Source: Levilactobacillus suantsaii
GTDB taxonomy: Bacteria; Bacillota; Bacilli; Lactobacillales; Lactobacillaceae
Assembly: GCF_004115745.1 (NCBI RefSeq)
Contig: NZ_QXIL01000002.1
Span: forward strand, 124,001 to 188,000
Reading direction: 5' to 3'
Length of the DNA stretch: 64,000 bases
Shown here piece after piece: positions 57,242-64,000 of the stretch (within the stretch, counting starts at the first letter, position 1; every line of letters starts with the position of its first letter). The notes under the pieces are model-generated. The model was not told where the DNA came from. It saw only the letters and a program-made list of their open reading frames with translations, and did not search any database. The translations under genes and the position numbers were made by a program.

Positions 57242-57802
57242 CTAAGCTGGCGTTGGTTGAAAAAGATGTTCTGGTCGCACGTGGGTGGTGACCCGTTCGT
57301 ACGCCAAGTCCTTAACGCCGTCCAAACTCATTCCCACCAGTTCGATTTCTCCGGTTGGGGTGAAGCCGTTCTTTTGAATAATGTGCTGCATCGCCTGATT
57401 TTGCGGGTGCGTGTCGACCCGGATACTCTCAATCTCACTCACTTGGTCAACCAATTCAAATAACTGTTGGAACAACTTACCGGCTAACCCGTGGCCCCGG
57501 TGATGTGCCGAAACAGCCACCCGGTGAATCGCCAGATAGTTGGCACCATGCGTTAACCACTGGCCACTGATGGTCTGATAGCTGGGATCAATCCCCGGAA
57601 TAATGGCCGTCGTACCCAATATTTCGTCATTTTCCTCCAAGACAACCGTCCATCCTTGGCGAATATCGTCCGCCAAGACCGTCGTTTCCGGATAAGTTCC
57701 CTGCCATTGGTCAATGTTTTGCGCCGCCAATTGGTCACGTCCGTCCTGAATAATCGCTTTGATTGCTGATAAATCAGCCATAGTTGCTTGTCGTAACAGC
57801 AT
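57242..57802 (-). CDS. GNAT family N-acetyltransferase
   Basis: 186 residues. Begins MLLRQATMADLSAIKAIIQD; the acetyl-CoA loop is RVAVSAHHRGHGLAGKLF, followed by IESIRVDTHPQNQAMQHIIQKNGF, the typical C-terminal GNAT block. Substrate unknown. It lies downstream of two hairpins and the structured RNA candidate. Confidence 0.87.
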   Translation of the reverse strand: MLLRQATMADLSAIKAIIQDGRDQLAAQNIDQWQGTYPETTVLADDIRQGWTVVLEENDEILGTTAIIPGIDPSYQTISGQWLTHGANYLAIHRVAVSAHHRGHGLAGKLFQQLFELVDQVSEIESIRVDTHPQNQAMQHIIQKNGFTPTGEIELVGMSLDGVKDLAYERVTTHVRPEHLFQPTPA

Positions 57803-57902
57803 GTGTCACACCATCCTTTATTAATTTATTTTTGTTATAGTAACACGTCTTCTTCTAAAAGCAACAACTCCCGCTTCGCTTTTTAGTACGTGAGCGATTA
57901 AA

Positions 57903-57938
57903 GGGGCCGAAAGCTTATCATATCAAGCTTTCGGCCCC
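57903..57938. terminator. Strong hairpin upstream of the GNAT gene
   Basis: Perfect 14-base stem GGGGCCGAAAGCTT/AAGCTTTCGGCCCC with an eight-base loop. The plus-strand side is followed by a T-rich stretch, the minus-strand side only by TTTAATC. It lies between the RNA terminator and the GNAT start. No plus-strand gene ends here, so its direction is unclear. Confidence 0.6.
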
Positions 57939-57983
57939 TCATCTTTTTCTCATTTTTTAAGGATTTGCCCCGTTACTAGCGCA

Positions 57984-58269
57984 TAAAAAAGCACCGATTG
58001 AAGAACCCTCTAAACTTCAATCGGCGCCTGCGGAGGCAAACGGGGCGAGTGAAAATCAAAACGGTTCAATTTTCAAAAACACGTCGTTTCAATCACGATC
58101 GCTTACGTTAGCTTGGGCTAGCGTAGTCCAGCGCAAAAATAAACGCGCTATTACTCTTGGTTGTTCGCCTGGTTTCACAACACGTTAACAACATGAATGT
58201 CTACTAATCCAGCCAGAAGATCGATTAGCATCGAAGGTCTTTACTGCCCGGGTTTGTAACTCCCCCGCT
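57984..58269 (-). ncRNA. Unassigned structured RNA candidate with own promoter and terminator
   Basis: On the minus strand TTGTTT (58299-58304), 17 bases and TAGGCT (58276-58281) predict a start near 58269. GCGGGGGAG (58260-58268) pairs with CTCGCCCCGT (58040-58049, one bulged G), closing the molecule. Inside are hairpins CTAATC/GATTAG, TACGCTAGC/GCTAACGTA, and GAAAAT/ATTTTC. A terminator follows: GCCGATTGAAG/CTTCAATCGGTGC then TTTTTT (57984-58028). No open frame with a ribosome site fits. I see no match to tmRNA, RNase P RNA or SRP RNA. It could be an unfamiliar 6S RNA or a new class. Confidence 0.5.
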
Positions 58270-58313
58270 TTCTTAAGCCTACCATGCTCCCAAATCAGAA
58301 ACAATCAAAAAGC

Positions 58314-58757
58314 CTAAGATTCCGGGGTTGCTAAATAAAACCGCCATTGCTGGTCCGTCCGTTTGGCCATCAAGTGTTTGGACGGCGTCGGGTCAAACGG
58401 CCCTAAATCGATAGTCGCTGTGTGATCCGCCACGTCCATCTGCGCGAACCGGTCCTCAAAAAACGACCGTAGCGCGTCTAAATAGATGGCCCGTTTCTGC
58501 GCGCGAGCGACAGCACTGGTCAACGTATACCCGTCCGCTAAAAAACTCTTGATGAGCTGAACTTGCAGAACTGTCTTATAGGTAAACTTACGATTACTTT
58601 TATCCGTGACCGCGTGATTCTTAATGTAGCCCTTGCTTTCCCAGTACCGCAGTTTACTTTGCGCCACCCCCGTTGCCCGTGCGACGTCACCAATCCCCAG
58701 CGTCACACTTTCAATGGGAATCTTTTTCATGAGATTAGCCATGTCGTCTTTCACCAT
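58314..58757 (-). CDS. MerR family transcriptional regulator
   Basis: 147 residues. MerR helix-turn-helix and wing: LGIGDVARATGVAQSKLRYWE followed by NRKFTYKTVLQVQLIKSFLADG. A short coiled coil and a C-terminal region with no cysteine cluster suggest it is not a metal-thiol sensor. Start ATG 58757 follows AGGTGGTGCTTCAAC. It is divergent from the efflux pump and is its likely regulator. Confidence 0.88.
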   Translation of the reverse strand: MVKDDMANLMKKIPIESVTLGIGDVARATGVAQSKLRYWESKGYIKNHAVTDKSNRKFTYKTVLQVQLIKSFLADGYTLTSAVARAQKRAIYLDALRSFFEDRFAQMDVADHTATIDLGPFDPTPSKHLMAKRTDQQWRFYLATPES

Positions 58758-58859
58758 GTTGAAGCACCACCTATTCTGTCTGTCGGCCGCTTATCATGAA
58801 TGAAAGCGGTTGTGAATTTTGTAAGCGAATTTAATATCGATGTTTGTTTTTCTCCAATC

Positions 58860-58921
58860 AGTATATATTTTATGAAATATATGTCAAGTTAGTTGACAAA
58901 AACGGGTGGTCTGCGTATAGT
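58860..58921. promoter_or_regulatory. Divergent merR / efflux pump promoters with palindrome
   Basis: Minus-strand promoter: TTGACA (58882-58887) and TATACT (58860-58865), 16 bases apart. Plus-strand promoter: TTGACA (58893-58898) and TATAGT (58916-58921), 17 bases apart. The -35 boxes are back to back with GTTAG between them. A perfect inverted repeat ATATATTT/AAATATAT with four central bases (58863-58882) fills the spacer of the merR promoter. Confidence 0.75.
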
Positions 58922-58961
58922 TGTTCCAGATATAATTTTTAGCATAAAAGAGGGAATTGAA

Positions 58962-60452
58962 TTGGGAAAAGCAATTGATACCAACGGTAACGCCTACAAC
59001 CGGGGGCTACTTGTCATCCTCCTGTTAGTGGGCTCGTTCTGTACCGTTCTGAATCAAACCATTTTAGCGACCGCCTTCCCGACTTTAATGAAGGCCTTCG
59101 ATGTTTCAACGTCCACAGTCCAGTGGCTCACGACCGGTTTCTTGTTGGTCAACGGGATTATGATTCCCGTGAGTGCCTGGCTCATCAACACGATTAGTTC
59201 CAAATGGCTCTACATTGGGGCCATGTCCATCTTCTTGGCCGGAACGTTACTTTGCTGGACCGCATTGAGTTTCCCGATGTTACTGGCTGGCCGGCTGATT
59301 CAGGCCGTCGGCGTCGGGGTCTCCATGCCGCTCTTACAAACGATGATGCTGACCATCTTCCCCGCTAACAAGCGAGGAACCGCCATGGGGCTTGCCGGAA
59401 TCGTCATTGGCCTAGCGCCTGCGATTGGGCCGACCTTATCTGGGTGGGTCATTGATAACGGCTCTTGGCGGGACTTATTTGGGATGATCATCCCAATCGT
59501 CGCCGTCGTCATCATTGCCAGCTTCTGGATTATGCGTAGCGTCTTGGACACGCGTAAATCACCACTGGATCTCTTATCCGTGGTTCTTTCCACGGCTGGG
59601 TTCGGCAGCATGCTTTACGGGTTCTCCTCCGTCGGGGACGACGGCTGGGGCAGTACCATCGTCTTAAGCACCTTGATTATCGGAGCCATTCTAGTTGCCC
59701 TGTTCATCTGGCGGCAATTGACCATGGACGACCCGTTCTTGAACTTCCGGGTTTACAAATCCAAGGAATTCACGGTCGCCGCAATTTTAAGTTCCGTGGT
59801 CATGATGGCCATGGTTGGGGTCGAAATGGTCATCCCACTGTACCTGCAAATGGTCAAAGGCATGTCCGCTTTCCACTCCGGGCTGACGCTATTGGCCGGG
59901 GCGCTGATGATGGGGATTATGAGTCCCATCACCGGTCGTGCCTTCGACCGCTTTGGCGCCAAACGTTTGGCAACCATGGGTCTGTTCCTCTTAACGATTG
60001 GAACGCTCCCATTTGCCTGGATTACTAAAGATACGGCCACCATCTACATCGTGGTACTTTACGCTATCCGGATGTTTGGGATTGCCATGGTCTTGATGCC
60101 TGCTACTACGGCCGGGATGAACGCCCTGCCGATGAACATGATCAGTCACGGGACCGCGGTCAACAACACGCAACGACAAGTAGCCAGTTCCGTGGGGACC
60201 GCCATTATGGTCAGTGTCTTGACCAACGTGACCAATGGCCAGACGCCAGCTAAGCACATGATGACGACCAACCCGTTAGCCTACGCGGATAAAGCCATCA
60301 ACGCGACCGTCTCGGGTTACCATGCTGCCTTCTGGATTGCCATCGGCCTGAGTTTGGTTGCATTCGTCGTCGCCTTGTTCTTAAAGGGCAACCGGGAACA
60401 CTCCATCCATCTTGCCGATGACGATGCTCAACAAGGAGGTGCCGCATCATGA
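58962..60452 (+). CDS. DHA2-family MFS drug efflux transporter (EmrB/QacA-like)
   Basis: 496 residues with about 14 membrane segments. Motif C of segment V reads GLAPAIGPTLSGWVID, the drug:H+ antiporter signature, and motif A region GRAFDRFGAKR is in the loop after segment VIII. I place the start at TTG 58962 (MGKAIDTNGNAYNRG) with GAGGGAATTGAA upstream; the frame extends to a TTG at 58893, but that TTG is part of the -35 box. Overlaps the next gene by four bases. Substrate unknown; LmrB-like proteins expel drugs and bile-like amphiphiles. Confidence 0.9.
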   Translation: MGKAIDTNGNAYNRGLLVILLLVGSFCTVLNQTILATAFPTLMKAFDVSTSTVQWLTTGFLLVNGIMIPVSAWLINTISSKWLYIGAMSIFLAGTLLCWTALSFPMLLAGRLIQAVGVGVSMPLLQTMMLTIFPANKRGTAMGLAGIVIGLAPAIGPTLSGWVIDNGSWRDLFGMIIPIVAVVIIASFWIMRSVLDTRKSPLDLLSVVLSTAGFGSMLYGFSSVGDDGWGSTIVLSTLIIGAILVALFIWRQLTMDDPFLNFRVYKSKEFTVAAILSSVVMMAMVGVEMVIPLYLQMVKGMSAFHSGLTLLAGALMMGIMSPITGRAFDRFGAKRLATMGLFLLTIGTLPFAWITKDTATIYIVVLYAIRMFGIAMVLMPATTAGMNALPMNMISHGTAVNNTQRQVASSVGTAIMVSVLTNVTNGQTPAKHMMTTNPLAYADKAINATVSGYHAAFWIAIGLSLVAFVVALFLKGNREHSIHLADDDAQQGGAAS

Positions 60453-61171
60453 TTCTAGTCACATTAGTTTTATCGGCGGTTCTCGCCTTCGTTTGCTATG
60501 TCTACATCACCAAGCGCTGGCTGGCTAATAGCTTAACTGTCGTAATGGTCTTGAGCCTCATCACCAGTATCGTGTTCCTCATTAAAAATGACCACGATCA
60601 CTTCGGAATGCACAACGTTACCACAACTAAGACCACGCGGATCTACTCCGCATCGCCATCGAAACAGATGCCATTGATGTTATACAAGTCTGTCGGAACA
60701 GCCGATAAGCACCGCGTCTACGTTTATAAGACCAGTGCCGATGCCAAAAAGACCAGTCATACAACCGCTAAATTGACTACCCATAACGTGGTCAAAAAAA
60801 CGTCCGGTCGCAACCGCATCGTGACGCAAAAGACCTACCGCGAGTATCGTAGTGGCGCCATGAAGTTCTGGTTCGGTTGGGCCGATAATGGCCATCAACT
60901 CGTTAAGGAAACCAACACGATTTACCTGAAACACAACTGGGAAACGCTCAGCACGACGCAGGCTAAAAAGCTCCAAAAGTTAGCCAAGTCGAAGAGCTAC
61001 CAAGCCAAACAAAAAAAGGCCGCTACGGCTTACGTGAAAAAACAAGTCACGGCCGCAATGACCAAGGACCCGACTATGAGCCAGGCCCAACAACAAAAAC
61101 TCACTAAACAGGCCACTGCCGCTTACCAGGCTAAGGCCACGCAACAATTGATTCAACGCGTTAAGAACTAA
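60449..61171 (+). CDS. DUF4811 family membrane protein
   Basis: 240 residues. Two N-terminal membrane segments (about residues 1-20 and 28-45) are followed by an extracellular or soluble basic region with many K, T and Q, ending in repeated alanine-glutamine-lysine stretches (AYQAKATQQLIQRVKN). In lactic acid bacteria such proteins sit right after EmrB-type pumps, as here through an ATGA overlap, which suggests an accessory role. Function unproven. Confidence 0.82.
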   Translation: MILVTLVLSAVLAFVCYVYITKRWLANSLTVVMVLSLITSIVFLIKNDHDHFGMHNVTTTKTTRIYSASPSKQMPLMLYKSVGTADKHRVYVYKTSADAKKTSHTTAKLTTHNVVKKTSGRNRIVTQKTYREYRSGAMKFWFGWADNGHQLVKETNTIYLKHNWETLSTTQAKKLQKLAKSKSYQAKQKKAATAYVKKQVTAAMTKDPTMSQAQQQKLTKQATAAYQAKATQQLIQRVKN

Positions 61172-61184
61172 GCAGAATAGAAGT

Positions 61185-61225
61185 AAAAAAGCGCCTCACC
61201 AAACTAAACTGGTGAGGCGCTTTTT
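61185..61225 (+). terminator. Terminator after the pump-DUF4811 operon
   Basis: AAAGCGCCTCACC/GGTGAGGCGCTTTTT with a nine-base loop, directly after the DUF4811 stop. Confidence 0.92.
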
Positions 61226-61256
61226 GATAATGCACTAATTATAGTTATGAATTGAA

Positions 61257-61300
61257 AAAGAAGCGCGCTAGGACCCAAAGGTCGCAGCGCGCTTCTTTCG
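61257..61300 (-). terminator. Terminator after the small MerR-like gene
   Basis: AAGAAGCGCGCT/AGCGCGCTTCTT with a loop of about 17 bases; the minus strand continues TTTT. Confidence 0.85.
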
Positions 61301-61321
61301 TGGTACGGTAATATCTACCGT

Positions 61322-61561
61322 TTAGCTTAATTGCGTCATCTTGGACTGGGCTTGCCGACAGCGCGGCATTAAACCGGATAAGTCACTCAAAGACGTCCCA
61401 TTGTCCTGAAAGCATTGAATCATATCGATCCAATACAGATCGGAATCATCAAATTCCGTTGTTGAATGGTTGGAACCTAACAGTCCGTTCTTGACGTATT
61501 CTTCCACACGAGTTTCATCCACCTGCGCCGAACGCGCCAATTCAGTCAAGTTCATCTTCAT
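61322..61561 (-). CDS. Small stand-alone MerR-type DNA-binding protein
   Basis: 79 residues from ATG 61561 (MKMNLTELARSAQVDETRVE); the GTG two codons upstream is too close to the GGGG. The single domain resembles the MerR helix-turn-helix (LTELARSAQVDETRVEEYVKNGLL then DLYWIDMIQCFQDNGTSLSDL) without the long dimerisation helix and effector domain. It may be an intact short regulator or a trimmed one. Its own terminator supports expression. Confidence 0.7.
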   Translation of the reverse strand: MKMNLTELARSAQVDETRVEEYVKNGLLGSNHSTTEFDDSDLYWIDMIQCFQDNGTSLSDLSGLMPRCRQAQSKMTQLS

Positions 61562-61808
61562 CGTCACTACCCCACTTTCTTGCGTTCTTTTCTAACTGAT
61601 GAGAGTATCATACAGCCACCTTTACCAAAATGCAACCCTTTCTAAACACTTTTTTTACTCTCCTTTTGGGCGGTGATTCAAATTGCCCCTTTACCTTGCC
61701 ACAACACTGTTCTACACTGGTTATTAACGATTTTATATTACCCCCATTCGGCGCCGCCAGCTAGGTTTTTTTAGCCTGTCCTTGATTACTCGACACGTCT
61801 CTTTGGGC

Positions 61809-61844
61809 GGCGAAGAAACGACCCAATCACCGAGTCGTTTCGCC
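61809..61844 (+). repeat. Hairpin upstream of azlC
   Basis: GGCG-AAG-AAACGAC pairs with GTCGTTTCGCC, an 11-base stem interrupted by a three-base bulge, ending 28 bases before the azlC start. No T-run follows, so it is not a standard terminator. The rest of 61568-61808 shows an AT-rich stretch but no named site. Confidence 0.5.
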
Positions 61845-61872
61845 TATTCTGTCGCAGAAAGAAGTTGGTTAT

Positions 61873-62577
61873 ATGACTCCTGAGCTTTCTTTTCGTGCCG
61901 GTCTGAAGGACGTTTTACCCACCGTTTTTGGCTATATCGGGGTAGGGCTCGCTTTCGGTATCGTCGCGAACACCAGCCACTTAAGCCTCTTAATGGTGGC
62001 GGGGCTATCCTTTATCGTCTACGCCGGGTCCGCCCAATTCATCATTGCTAGTATGCTCGTCGCTCACGATCCCCTGTCGGCCATCATGCTCTCCACGTTT
62101 CTGGTTAACTCCCGGATGATTCTCATGAGTACCAGTCTGGCCCAAGCCTTTCGTCACGAGTCGTTGACCAAAAACCTGTTGATTGGGAGCTTAGTCACCG
62201 ACGAAACCTTTGCATTAGCCATGAACAAACGTAACCGGACAGAGGGCCACCTCAGCTTCGCCTGGCAATCCGCCGCTAACGTGGTCGCCTACCTAGTCTG
62301 GGGCGTAGCCACCATTTTGGGCGCTGTTCTAGGAAGCTTCATTCAAAACCCGACGCAGTTCGGCTTTGATTTTGCGTTAACCGCCATGTTTATCGGCTTG
62401 GTCTACCTCCAGCTGATCAGTGATAAACACTTAGGGCTCACCCGCCAGCTTCTAGTCATGATCTTTGTTGCGTTAATCTACTACATAAGTTTACGGTTCA
62501 CCAGTGCCAATTTGGCCTTGCTGATTGCCACGATTCTCGGTTGTTTTTTTGGAATGGAGCTGAAAAAATGTCACTAA
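61873..62577 (+). CDS. azlC: AzlC family branched-chain amino acid exporter, large subunit
   Basis: 234 residues, about seven membrane segments. Family core: DVLPTVFGYIGVGLAFGIVA, FIVYAGSAQFIIASML and STFLVNSRMILMSTSLA, ending with a short C-terminus. With AzlD it exports branched-chain amino acids or analogues such as azaleucine. Overlaps azlD by ten bases. Start ATG 61873 follows GAAAGAAG, a weak site. Confidence 0.92.
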   Translation: MTPELSFRAGLKDVLPTVFGYIGVGLAFGIVANTSHLSLLMVAGLSFIVYAGSAQFIIASMLVAHDPLSAIMLSTFLVNSRMILMSTSLAQAFRHESLTKNLLIGSLVTDETFALAMNKRNRTEGHLSFAWQSAANVVAYLVWGVATILGAVLGSFIQNPTQFGFDFALTAMFIGLVYLQLISDKHLGLTRQLLVMIFVALIYYISLRFTSANLALLIATILGCFFGMELKKCH

Positions 62578-62900
62578 CTCTTTTTGAACTCTGGGTCATT
62601 CTGGGGTGTGGCGTGGTCACCCTCCTGTCACGCACGTTACCCTTCGTTTTTGTAAAACGCTTACAATTGCCGGCAGGCGTCATTGACTTTCTAACCTTTG
62701 TCCCTATTACCATTATGACCGCTTTATGTTGCCAGGGCCTTTTTATTGCTCACGCGGGCCACTGGGCTACGATTGATTGGGCCAACCTTTACGCGGCTAT
62801 CCCCGCCACACTAGCTGGCATTCTGACGAAGAGTCTGTTAGCCGTGGTGGTCGTCGGGATCATGGCGATGGCGGTCATTCGCTACTTCAACTGGGGTTGA
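62568..62900 (+). CDS. azlD: AzlD family branched-chain amino acid exporter, small subunit
   Basis: 110 residues, about four membrane segments, beginning MSLTLFELWVILGCGVVTLL; RTLPFVFVKRLQLP is the family motif. The ATG at 62568 lies within the end of azlC, with GGAG eight bases upstream, a classic coupled pair. A longer upstream frame overlaps azlC and is not used. Confidence 0.92.
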   Translation: MSLTLFELWVILGCGVVTLLSRTLPFVFVKRLQLPAGVIDFLTFVPITIMTALCCQGLFIAHAGHWATIDWANLYAAIPATLAGILTKSLLAVVVVGIMAMAVIRYFNWG

Positions 62901-62910
62901 GCGCCGTCCA

Positions 62911-62955
62911 AAAAGCGCCAAGAACCTGGTCATTGACCGGATTCCTGGCGCTTTT
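62911..62955. terminator. Terminator between azlD and the orphan gene
   Basis: AAAAGCGCCA/TGGCGCTTTT outer stem with one bulge and an inner GGTC/GACC hairpin. Works for converging azlD (+) and the orphan gene (-). Confidence 0.85.
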
Positions 62956-62979
62956 ATATTCGCTAACAATTAATCAGAG

Positions 62980-63375
62980 TTAATCGACCATCCGCCAGCT
63001 ACCTTCGTCGGCTCGCGAGATGTCGTTCAAAAATTTCAACACGCGCTTGGCCCGGTCTGGGTGATCAACGTTCAACTGGTTTAACCCGGTCCCCGTAATC
63101 ATGGGTTCACTGAGCCGAAAATCAGTTCCCTGTAAGTTGCCCGTCGCAAAGGCCACCACGGTCTCTCCCGACTCAATTTGCGTGGTTAAGAAGAACATCG
63201 TAAAATCATCATCTTCCGTCATGTAAGCGGGCATCGCCCAAATATCGGGGGCGATTTCTTGCATCTCGCCATCCAAAAACTTAAATTCCTTATGGTTGGC
63301 TTGGGTAACAGGTTCTTTTAACACCATCATCATCTGGCCAAATTCGTCGTCGCCTAACTGTAATTGATCTTTCAT
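62980..63375 (-). CDS. Hypothetical protein
   Basis: 131 residues, acidic, no membrane segment or signal peptide. The sequence alternates strands and loops (FKFLDGEMQEIAPDIWAMPA, EDDDFTMFFLTTQIESGETV) and ends ISRADEGSWRMVD. I do not recognise the family. The ATG at 63375 has a GAGGAG-type site upstream. It stands alone between converging azlD and the next GNAT gene. Confidence 0.75.
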   Translation of the reverse strand: MKDQLQLGDDEFGQMMMVLKEPVTQANHKEFKFLDGEMQEIAPDIWAMPAYMTEDDDFTMFFLTTQIESGETVVAFATGNLQGTDFRLSEPMITGTGLNQLNVDHPDRAKRVLKFLNDISRADEGSWRMVD

Positions 63376-63423
63376 GGTAAACTCCTCGCTTTCCCGTCGC
63401 GCGGGATTAAATTAATAGTGATT

Positions 63424-63455
63424 AAAAAATAGTCTGGAACCCTCGCTCCAGACTA
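63424..63455 (-). terminator. Terminator after the last GNAT gene
   Basis: AGTCTGGA/TCCAGACT stem with a seven-base loop, followed by ATTTTTT on the minus strand. Confidence 0.85.
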
Positions 63456-63472
63456 CCAGGATTTCTGTTTGA

Positions 63473-64000
63473 TTACGCATCCATGACGTGAGCAAGCTTC
63501 CCGATGGGGAGTTGCATGTGGTCATAGGTATGGTCCCCAATCATCTGGGTCCCCGTGACCTGATACCCCATCCGATCATACAGGCGAAACGCTCCCGGAT
63601 TTTCCCGGTCGACGTTCAACCCAATGACCGTTTCCTGGTCTTGCTTAGCGTATTGCGGTAACGCCTGCAACAGTCGCCGACCGATACCATGCCCCTGATA
63701 GTGCGGGTCCACAGCGAGTGAATCTAGGTACCATTCACCCGGGGTCGTCTCTTGTTCAGCCTCGTAAGGCACCTCAAAGGCCGCACTCTTAGCGGTCAAA
63801 TCGGCCATGACGTCGTCCACGACTTCCTCTTGATCGCCGGGGTAGCCAAACGCTGCCCCGACCACTTGGCCATTGGCCTCGGCCACCACCGTAGTCGCCG
63901 CTCCCGACAAATAAGTTGGGGTGCGGTAGGCTGCCGTGATGACCTGCAATAAGTCGGGGCCCGGAACATCCTCGAGGTCGGTCAATGCCATCTCATCATA
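63473..64000 (-). CDS. GNAT family N-acetyltransferase, N-terminus beyond the window
   Basis: At least 175 residues are visible. The acetyl-CoA-binding region is LAVDPHYQGHGIGRRLLQAL, followed by IGLNVDRENPGAFRLYDRMGY, the typical GNAT C-terminal block. The first Met in frame (63991) precedes ALTDLEDVPGPDLL, but the frame stays open to base 64000, and the usual N-terminal strand of the fold is missing, so the true start lies outside. Substrate unknown. Confidence 0.85.
   Translation of the reverse strand, partial: YDEMALTDLEDVPGPDLLQVITAAYRTPTYLSGAATTVVAEANGQVVGAAFGYPGDQEEVVDDVMADLTAKSAAFEVPYEAEQETTPGEWYLDSLAVDPHYQGHGIGRRLLQALPQYAKQDQETVIGLNVDRENPGAFRLYDRMGYQVTGTQMIGDHTYDHMQLPIGKLAHVMDA

Noticed and set aside
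57984-58269. tmRNA, RNase P RNA or SRP RNA identity for the structured RNA
   Set aside because: No tag peptide ending in ALAA, no tRNA-like 3' end, no GAGGAAAGUCC-type RNase P core and no SRP GGAAGCAGC loop on either strand.
58893-58961. TTG at 58893 as start of the efflux pump
   Set aside because: This TTG is part of a perfect TTGACA -35 box with TATAGT 17 bases on; the TTG at 58962 has a ribosome site.
1-64000. CRISPR arrays, insertion sequences, prophage genes or replication origin
   Set aside because: No regularly spaced repeats, transposase, integrase or DnaA-box cluster was seen.

Overview
The window reads as chromosome from a Gram-positive bacterium of the family Lactobacillaceae. 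The evidence is the complete str, S10-spc-alpha and rpoBC clusters, strong AGGAGG ribosome binding sites, frequent TTG and GTG starts, T-box and lysine-riboswitch control, a CtsR-ClpC pair, an ECF energizing module and a lactate-racemase-type (lar) cluster closely matching the Lactiplantibacillus plantarum one. A Levilactobacillus-like species is my guess; the genus is inference. Most genes lie on the minus strand, so operons read from high to low coordinates.

Layout from left to right. 1-4310: the 3'-truncated end of a KtrB-type potassium transporter, a histidine phosphatase (+), an aldo/keto reductase and an MFS transporter. 4450-9570: a nickel island, NiCoT-larA-larB-larC-larE. 9740-14140: rpsI, rplM, truA and ecfT-ecfA2-ecfA1. 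14340-28750: the alpha, spc and S10 ribosomal clusters with infA, adk, secY and rpoA, driven by a TTGACA/TATTCT promoter and a leader of about 270 nt. 28960-30070: a GNAT gene and a decayed gene remnant with its own terminator. 30070-41840: fusA, rpsG and rpsL, a divergent prepilin peptidase, then rpoC and rpoB. 41850-45650: a TetR regulator and ctsR-clpC with a CtsR operator. 45800-46820: an eight-tRNA operon behind duplicated promoters. 47050-51300: serS with a T-box, a deoxynucleoside kinase, and a lysine permease with a lysine riboswitch. 51300-64000: accessory genes, including GNATs, an esterase, PAP2, split ThrE, CDF plus a DtxR/MntR-type regulator, MmcQ, a MerR regulator facing an EmrB-like pump with DUF4811, AzlCD, an orphan protein and a GNAT cut by the window edge.

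Most of the window is ordinary housekeeping DNA. The best anomaly is LarE: residue 176, the sacrificial sulfur-donating cysteine in the characterised L. plantarum enzyme, is serine here, and the whole protein has no cysteine, although the rest of the operon looks intact. Other points of interest are an unassigned structured RNA candidate of about 285 nt (57984-58269) with its own promoter and terminator, a structured 3' element after rplQ, a tRNA-Thr with anticodon AGT, duplicated promoters before the tRNA operon, and a merR/efflux-pump intergenic region whose two -35 boxes face each other 5 bp apart.
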